Part shown: positions 56,796 through 64,000 of the stretch, one piece after another
Layout: each line of letters begins with the position of its first letter
Position numbering within the stretch: position 1 is the first letter of the stretch
Source: Biomphalaria glabrata
Lineage: Eukaryota; Mollusca; Gastropoda; Planorbidae
Reading direction: 5' to 3'
Assembly: GCF_947242115.1 (NCBI RefSeq)
Contig: NC_074711.1
Location: forward strand, 43,028,463 to 43,092,462
Length of the DNA: 64,000 nt
Translations under genes and position numbers: made by a program
The notes under the pieces: generated by a model
The model's database searches: none
Told to the model about the DNA's origin: nothing
What the model saw: only the letters and a program-made list of their open reading frames with translations

Positions 56796-59700
56796 TTAGT
56801 CTTTGGTTTGATGACTGTCATAGTTGCATAGCATCTGTAAGGTACCTAATGATAAAGATGTGTTAGGGGTAGCATCAAAAATGACCTTGTCATCAGTTTC
56901 AGTTTCTTCTAATGGTTGCAAGTCAATACTCAGATCCAAATCTTTTGTAGAAAATTGTACTAAATAGGGAAGAAAAAAAAAACTTGTGTATCAGCATATA
57001 AAAATACTATAAAACTATCTATATTTTTAAAGTAAATAATTAATATAAAGAAAAAATAGACAAGTATAGAACAATATGTGCTACCTGATGAGCAGGCTGT
57101 ATTTGGGACTCTGTTGTCTTGGTCTATGTCTGGCTCTGGTACATCCAAAGGTAGCAAGTCAATCATCAAGTCCAAATCTTGTTCAGAAAATTCTGGCAGT
57201 GCAACTTGTTAGGTCAGAACAAAAAAGATTAAAGAAACATTAGCATGCCAATAGCTGTGAATTAGTTTTCTATTTAAATAAGAGATCCCCCAATATGCCT
57301 AAGATGCATTTATTTTCTTTTTAAACAAACATAGTTAATTATTATATCTTAAATTGTTTGTCAAAAAAAAAATCACAATATTTGACCATAATAAAAATAA
57401 TTTCTTGTTTTTTTTTTCTTCACCCATTTAAGTTGTAAGTCCTTAAGCAATGAGATTCTTGTCTCTATTTAGTACTTGACATATTGAAAAGTCATATTTT
57501 TTATTATGTTACAGAACTAATTATTGAAAAACAAAATTTTACCCGAGCCAATGGATGAAACAAATAATTTTTATGAATACTGGTATGGCTAAATATTTTA
57601 ACGATGCTAAACTATTTCTACAGTTATTTCTTAAGAAAAATAAAAAAATGTATGCATTTATATTAGACATCTATTTTGCCAGCTCTGAAATAAATTAGGT
57701 TAGTTTCATGTGTAGTGTCACTTGCAATGTATCAAGACCTTAAATTCTATCAATTAGTCCTTTTTATTACTTTGAACAAGTATAAAGAAAAATACTGATA
57801 ACTGTGAAAGACAATTATTAAAATTGTGAGCCAGATATAGTGAGATTTTTTCCTTTATAATGATTGCTTATTTGTCTAAGCCAAATATTATTGTAAACAA
57901 CCTTCAGGAAAAAGGACAGGTGTGTTGACTAATTTATCCATGAGTGCATCATCATTGTCACTCTCTGGTTCACTATCTGGTATTGTTCCAAATAAACATG
58001 GTGGTCTCCATGTCAACAGTTTATCCACATATGAGCTAAGTCGCTGACTTTTGGGGAAAATTGATTCCTCTGTAGACAAAAATACAAAACTAAGCTTAAA
58101 TCCCTTAATGTGAAAAAAATAATAACTAGGACAATACAAACGGTTACAATTTGTTTTTTTAAGTATTGAACACATTTGAAGTTGTTGAAGTTAAAGGACA
58201 ATAAATCTTTTTGTTTTGAAACCTTCCAAGATTTGACATTGTAGTTGTGGTACAAGCAGTGCCTTAAGTAAGTGAGTAAAGGAGCAATGGTAAGTTACTG
58301 TCAATATGTAGATGAATAATACCTTCATCATCACTGGTAGATGCTGGTGGTTGAGGAGTGATTGTATGCTTCTTCTTAGGTTTGACATCAACATTCACTG
58401 AAGTACTATTTTCTTTTGAGTTCTTTAGTACTTTTGTCTGAAGCTTACATTAATATTGAAATTGAGCATAAGTATTATTTGCAAGTGGGTAAAAGAACAA
58501 ACAAGCTACTAAACTTTAAAATGTACTATTTAAGTAGACTATCATAAGTAAAATAGAATAACACTTAAAAGACACTGATGCTCAAGTTTTTTTTTTTTCA
58601 TTTACTTGAGAACAAAAATTTGTATCACCTTAGGTGTCTTCTTGGCTTCTATTTTCTTAATGCTAGTGCCTTGAGGAATATTTTCTACACCAGATGAAAC
58701 TTTTGGGTGTGCTTTAAGTGGATACAAATGTGACTCCTTGGTAAAACTATTCAATACGCCAAGAGAGACTCGAGAATCATGATTGACATCAATTAAAGCT
58801 TTTCGGGGTGTTGGTTGGACATGAATTCCTTTGTTTTCTGTAAAAAAGCAATAAAGTAAACATTTTTTAAAATATTTTAATTAGTAATGTGCCTAAAAAT
58901 TAAATATAATATGCTAATTTCTTGGGAAAATAAATTTCTTTGTTGTTAAATTAGTATAGGAAATAATAATGCAACAATCTTAGTATCTTTTTTGTGACCC
59001 CCTCCTTTCTCAACATCAATTGTTCTCATACTCAAATATTTTTTTTTATTTCCTAGTCAAACCTCTTACAATGCTCTAAGTCTGACAGCAGAAAGTGTTG
59101 TCAGTGGGTGTCAGCTGGCAGTGAAAGAAAAAAGCCTCCCCCCTCCCAACATAGTTATATTATAGAGCAGTTCCAACTGAAACTGAAGAACCATTGCAAA
59201 AGGCCCTATCAACACACTGACCCTTGATCAGTGGCTGAACTTAAAGATGCTACAATTGAAATTGCAGAAGAAACCTTCACACAAGAGCAATGAAGACTAG
59301 ACAGAACATGGAAACTGATTGATGTAAATGGATGCAAAATATAGATAAGATCAGACATCACAAGGTCAAGTTGTTAAACAGGACTGGTTTGAACAGACAA
59401 GCCAAGAGACACAGTAGTGGCTTACATCTGACAAAGAAAAACATGGAAAACCATTATTACTAACAAAAGAAAAAACAAGACATAATGTTGGTAGAACACT
59501 TTAAAGACACCCTCAACCAACCACCCTCTTACTGATCTTCACATTGGAAGACTCTTGAGGTCAGATCAAAAGAGCAGAGAGTTTCAAAGAGGCAAATCAA
59601 GTCCTATTAAATAATTGAAAAAGAATGGAATACCAACAAAGGCCAATGATCAGGTGTTTTTTGTTGATTTAAAAAAACACATTCATCATGAATGATTCTG

Positions 59701-60651
59701 GTAATACAGAGGAAATATGGCATTCCTCAACAATAGGTCCAGACCCTACAGCAAATTTCAGATGCTGCATCAGAACAGACATAGGAACAATGCTAGTATC
59801 ATGAATCAACCAGATAAGAGAGGCAAAGAGCAACACTGGTGACAGATCACTGTCCAAAGGTTTAAGAAAATGACATCCCACTCCCACAGAGGGAAAATTA
59901 ACAATATACCTAGCTTCTATTGCAATAAGCACTGATAGCCTTAGTTTGGCTGTCAAATAAATTACCATTTGATCTGTCCCTTAAATAACCTTATAAAATA
60001 GATCTATGATATATATCACAATATATAAGTGGCAACATTTAAAGCAATTTTTTAATAGGATTTTCAATTTTCCATTTTATATGATGTTTCCTTGTATCAC
60101 TGTCACAACTATTATCTCTTAATTATTATCATTACACTTTCTCTAAAAAAATATTTTTTCTGTCCACATAACATAAAAAGTTATAAAAGTTAGGTCAATA
60201 ATTACTGAAATGATCTTTTTGAAATAAAATGAGTTGCCACACAGCTCAAATTTAAATGTAAAATTTCAGCTTGATAGGATTTAATGAAAAATTGTTGAAA
60301 TAAACTATTTACATTTTTTTTTACTATGAACATGTGAGCTAATATTAGGAAGGGGAAAAAAATTAAGGAGTGTAGGAATTGAAGTATCTACTAGTATATT
60401 AACAGTAGCAGGGGCTATCCAGTTTAGGATACCCTCCATCCGACTCACCACAGAAAGTTAGGACTAAGTCCTTTTCTATATATATATATATATTTATACA
60501 TAGCGTAAAACTTTCTATTAGAATTAAATTTGCCTACAAAACCATTTCAATATTTATCAAACTTACTTGAACCAATAGATTTTAAGTTTATTCCTTTTGA
60601 CACTCCTACATTTTCTTTATCATTATGAACAGCAAAGCTTAAAGCAGACAT
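56796..60651 (-). CDS. PTTG1: Securin-like anaphase inhibitor with a duplicated acidic motif
   Basis: Securin binds and blocks separase until APC/C destroys it at anaphase. Six exons: 60567-60651, 58629-58837, 58323-58437, 57902-58069, 57085-57204 and 56796-56959. Phases agree, giving 286 aa (human securin 202). A KEN box (DKENVG) lies at residues 11-16, and a destruction box in TPRKALIDVN at 38-47 closely resembles human TRKALGTVN. A basic lysine-rich middle follows, then an acidic stretch DDEEESIFP that may correspond to the separase pseudosubstrate segment EIEKFFP. Exons 5 and 6 each encode a similar motif, FSEQDLDLMIDLLPL and FSTKDLDLSIDLQPL, so one exon was probably duplicated. No transmembrane segment is seen. 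The exon 4 donor (GTTGTT) is weak. An acceptor at 60661 implies an upstream non-coding exon. The family call rests on motif order, not on overall similarity. Confidence 0.72.
59040..59990 (+). pseudogene. LINE central fragment, heavily decayed
   Basis: Plus-strand pieces such as VAELKDATIEIAEETFTQEQ, TWKLIDVNGCK, IGRLLRSDQKSREF and KYGIPQQ follow the order found between endonuclease and reverse transcriptase in snail non-LTR ORF2 proteins. Many stops and frame changes. It lies in the securin intron between exons 58629-58837 and 60567-60651, antisense to the gene. Confidence 0.6.
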
Positions 60652-61127
60652 GATTGGAGCCTGAAACAGAGAAAAAAATTACATGCTTGTATCATAAAAT
60701 TAAATGTAATAGAAATTATTAGTTCATATAGATCTAGACCTCTTATAGTTTTATATTGACACAACCTAGTATTATAATGGTCCTATAAACTTTAATAAAC
60801 TCAAAGGTTCTATTTAAAGACTGAGTCATATTTTAGCCTATTAAATTAGGGCAATAGGGCCTCTACAGCGAGACTTTTAGAGGTCATAGTTTTATCAATC
60901 CTAATAATAGACATCAAACACAATATTATTACTTATATTACTATTAATTGATTGCATTAGGTTAGGCACTTCTGTACTGTGTTCACTAACTAAACTAATA
61001 AGGCTAAGACAGTTTGATAGGTCAGTCAGCCTGGTCACCCAGTGTGATAAGCAAAGATGGTAGATCTAGATATGTTTTCCTTAGACAACCTATTCCACCT
61101 CTCTGTATTTTTATAAATGGTTAGGGC

Positions 61128-62345
61128 TTGCCTTGTTATGTTGGATGCAGGCTTGCGAAGGGTGTGACCTATCCATCTTCAGCGTCTCTGAAGGATATCT
61201 ACTTCAATGGGCTGCTGTTTTGTTCTTTGCCACAGTTCCTTGTTCGAGATCTTGTCTGGCCAGCAGATCATAAGAATCTCCCTCAGGCAGGTATTGATGA
61301 ATACCTGGATTTTTTCATGGTGGTGATGGTGGTTCTCCAGGTCTCTGCTCCATAAAGTAGTATCGGCTTAACAATGATGTTAAAGAGCCTAATCTTGGTG
61401 GTGGTGCTTATTTCCCTAGATCCCCTTGTGTTATTCAGCTGATGGAAGGCTGCTTGAGCTTTATCAATGCGGGTTCCGACATTTGCATCTGTTCCTCCAT
61501 GGTGGTCTATGATACTGCCGAGATAGGTGAAGCTTTCTACCTCTTCCAGCGCCTCACCTTGGACTTGCAATGGGTGTATTGTTGGATGCCATTATCTTGA
61601 ACACCTTGCTCTTCCCTCTGTTTATGGTATGACCCATTCTAGCTGAATTGTCTGCAACAACATTTATCTTTTCCTGCATCTGCTGCTGTGTGTGAGAAAG
61701 AAGAGCCAAGTCATCTGCAAAGTCAAGGTCATCCAGCTGTTTCCAGTGTCCATTGTATACCATTCTGCTTCTGGTCTGTTGCTGTCTTCAAGACCCAATC
61801 TATGGCTAGTAGAAACAAGATGGGAGAGAGTAAACAGCCTTGTCTCACTCCTGTTTGGACTTCAAATGACTCAGTTGTCTGCCATGCACTATTCTGCAAG
61901 CCATCCCCTCATATGACTTCTTGATGATATTAGAAATTTTTTCAGGCACTCCATAGTGTCTCAAAAGTCTCCAGAAGGTCTGTCTGTCCACACTGTCAAA
62001 AGCCTTCTCATAGTCTATAAAACTGACGTAGAGAGGGGAGTTCCATTCCATGGACTGTTCCAAAATTATGTGTAGTGTTGCTATCTGATCTGTGCATAAT
62101 CTCTCCTTTCGAAAGCTGGCTTGTTGGTCACGAAGATGTGGATCTACAGCATCTTTCATTCAGTTTAACAGAATGCGGTTAAACACTTTCCCTGGAATGG
62201 ACAGTAGTGTTATCCCTCATAGTTGGAGCAGGAACTACGATTGCCTTTCTTTGGGAGTTCGATGAAGTAGTCCTCCTTCCACCGTGGTGGCTCTTCTTCT
62301 TTTTCCCATATCTTGCAGAAGAGAGGGTAGAGTAGCTTCACACTG
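61128..62345 (-). pseudogene. LINE reverse transcriptase, inverted 5' part
   Basis: The minus strand reads, in order, WKEDYFIELPKKGN, KDAVDPHLRDQQASFRKE, SFIDYEKAFDSVDR (palm motif A), a GVRQGCLLSPILF motif B in a shifted frame, LDFADDLALLSHT (the catalytic DD box), SFTYLGSIIDHHGG, and KPILLYGAETWRT. The catalytic residues are recognisable, but the frame is split at least twice. RTE-like by recollection; the clade was not tested. Confidence 0.85.
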
Positions 62346-62369
62346 GTATCAATGTCTGCTATTAGTGCT

Positions 62370-62664
62370 TACGATTCGCTGGCCAGACAAAATCTCGAAT
62401 GAGGAACTGTGGAAAAGAACAAAGCAGCAGCCCATTGAAGTAGATATCCTTCAGAGACGCACATAACAAGGCAAGCCCTAACCTGGAAACCCTTAAGAAA
62501 GAGGGGATGGTCCAGGAATACATGGGTCCGCAATCTGAAAGCAGATGCCAAGCAGATGGGCAAGATGTGGGGACAGTTGGAGAGACTCGCCCAGAACCAA
62601 GATGCCTGGAGGAAGCTGGTTGATGGCCTATGCCCCAGAAGGGACCACAGGCAGAGATGAGATG
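62370..62664 (+). pseudogene. LINE ORF2 C-terminus, forward 3' part
   Basis: Reads IRWPDKISNEELWKRTKQQP, then NTWVRNLKADAKQMGKMWGQ, LERLAQNQDAWRKLVDGLCP and a stop just before the tail AGAGATGAGATG. The end matches the 77-bp fragment at 23758-23834. Confidence 0.85.
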
Positions 62665-62677
62665 ATTTTTATAAATG

Positions 62678-63069
62678 AACAGATCAACAGATCTAGACTG
62701 ACTAGACCATGCCAAACAAACTAGACAGCATTAACTTCCTTCCCAGCAAAGAGCGACCTACAATCTTTCAACTAAGAACAGGACACACTCCTCTTCTGTT
62801 ACCATCTTAACAAAATAAATAGCACACACCTACCCCTGTGTACCCCAATCTAGAGTTAACTTCTTATCTTTCGAGATACTAGTCTAGACTAGTACTCGAC
62901 TGTCACTCCCTGTTTGAAATGACACAAATGAGTCAAACATTTCCTCTCTTTGAACTCGAAAAAAAAAAGATAGTTGAAAACCTTAAGTTTAGCCTAAAAA
63001 AGTACTAGACTAGAAACTAGACCTAATAAGACTAAAACTAAACACTTTAGACTAAAGTGACTAAAGTCA
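62678..63069. other. Short non-genic stretch
   Basis: AT-rich with several CTAGACTAG words. It may hold the securin promoter or first non-coding exon, but no element can be supported. Confidence 0.3.
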
Positions 63070-63073
63070 TTAA

Positions 63074-63975
63074 AGGAAAACTCCGATAGTTTTTCAAATT
63101 TTAGTTATTGACATATTTAAATTCTGTGTAAAAAGTTGTAATAGTAAACATTATATCATTTTTTATTTAAATGCTCAGAAAATTTTATATTTAATAAATT
63201 AGACTGAAAATTCTTCACGCCCCCAAAAAAACGGGGTTCTGCGAGATTTTGTTTTAAGTTATTTCATGCGTCACTTCCCTAAACAATACTGAAAGAGAAA
63301 CTTGATTTAATCAATCGTATCGCTTCATTCTTACAGTAGCTGTTAAGCTGTTAGGCTTAGTGACGGCCTAGTCCAGAGCTATGATACAGTTATATATATA
63401 AACATGTATAGATAGATCCAAAAGCATTAGGATAACCAACTCGAGAAAAAAACAACATTTTCATCTAAGCCTCTCCCTATACCAAGAAGTAAATAGATCG
63501 TGTGTCTGAATGATTCGAACAAGCTGGTCAGTGTAAGGCTAGTCTAGACTACGTGTAGTCGGTCATGACAAGACAACCAAGCGATAGTGTTTGTTGTGTG
63601 TTGAGTGGTCTGGCGAGAAAATACACACTGCCGTGATTAGTCAAGCATGTAAATCTACTTTTAATACGCATTTTTTCTTTGCTTACAAGATCCTAGATCT
63701 AACTGCATAGAGAAAGATATATTTCTTTTACGAGAATGTAAACTTTGCTGTATGGTCTCCTGTTATACAATGTCAATAGATTAAAACACCTTTGTGACGT
63801 CACATAGAAACCCGGTGAAAGTCTGACTGTTTTGGATGCGCAGGAAAATTACGTCGGAAAAACATCAATTACTAAGTTATTATTGCAAATAAAAAAAAAA
63901 GAAGAATATATTCATTATCTGTTAATCAAAACACATTATTATATCAAAAATTATCAAAACCATCAGAGTTTCCCT
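63074..63975. mobile_element. 902-bp MITE with TTAA target duplication
   Basis: Ends AGGAAAACTCCGATAGTTTT and AAAACCATCAGAGTTTCCCT are inverted copies with a few differences, flanked by TTAA at 63070-63073 and 63976-63979. TTAA duplication occurs in piggyBac and Kolobok; ends starting AGG fit Kolobok better than piggyBac, which usually starts CC. No coding sequence. It contains one TGACGTCA site (about 63796). Confidence 0.75.
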
Positions 63976-64000
63976 TTAAAAGTATAATTTTAAATGTATA

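Larger units (their letters stand above)
61120..62664. mobile_element. LINE insertion with a 5' inversion (twin priming)
   Basis: A perfect 13-bp duplication, ATTTTTATAAATG, stands at 61107-61119 and 62665-62677. Between them the left part (61120 to about 62367) holds ORF2 on the minus strand, and the right part (about 62370-62664) holds the ORF2 C-terminus on the plus strand. About 150 bp (RWPDKISN, ELW, RTKQQPIEVDILQRR) occur in both parts. The arrangement of inverted 5' part, 3' part and one target duplication is the signature of twin-primed reverse transcription. Confidence 0.88.

Overview
This window looks like nuclear DNA of a heterobranch gastropod, probably a freshwater pulmonate snail. 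The grounds are split genes with GT-AG introns, proteins of animal type, an AT-rich background full of TAGATCTAGA-like words, TTAGGG-type telomere words, and a dense load of short interspersed repeats, minisatellites and degraded transposons. The species is an inference; nothing here fixes it.

Four host genes can be assembled by splice-site and reading-phase reasoning. (1) 310-12322, minus strand: ten exons of the N-terminal IPT/TIG domains of a fibrocystin-L (PKHD1L1)-like surface protein; the gene runs off the left edge, and its signal-peptide exon and one tiny linking exon were not found. (2) 24414-40961, minus strand: a complete 15-exon TEX10/IPI1-like ribosome-biogenesis gene (about 898 aa). 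(3) 48265-56490, plus strand: a complete 6-exon SWEET sugar transporter (218 aa). (4) 56796-60651, minus strand: a complete 6-exon, 286-aa protein that I read as securin, the separase inhibitor, with an N-terminal KEN box, a destruction box and two copies of an acidic C-terminal motif on separate exons. SWEET and securin are tail to tail, only about 305 bp apart, with poly(A) hexamers of both strands packed into 13 bp.

The rest is mobile or repetitive. 1-12.3 kb: seven tandem arrays, a short hAT-like MITE whose 5' junction has been amplified into a 52-bp minisatellite, a roughly 1.7-kb HOR-like minisatellite, a CRE-bearing tandem array and SINEs. 12.4-23 kb: a LINE fragment, a 97-bp array, two TIR elements starting TCATGGGCG (one with a LINE nested in it), and a small LTR retrotransposon fossil. 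23-41 kb: TEX10, whose introns hold a 2.4-kb hAT element with a perfect 8-bp target duplication, a Tigger-type ORF, SINEs and minisatellites. 41-48 kb: very AT-rich, with a third TCATGGGCG element and a LINE 3' end. 48-60 kb: SWEET and securin, with SINE and LINE debris and a 342-bp tandem duplication in introns. 61-64 kb: a LINE inserted with a 5' inversion (twin priming) and a 13-bp target duplication, then a TTAA-flanked MITE.

I see no new gene system such as a defence island. The most unusual observations are the minisatellite born across a transposon junction, the securin with a duplicated acidic exon, the exactly bounded twin-primed LINE, and the filled/empty-site pair for the TCATGGGCG element.
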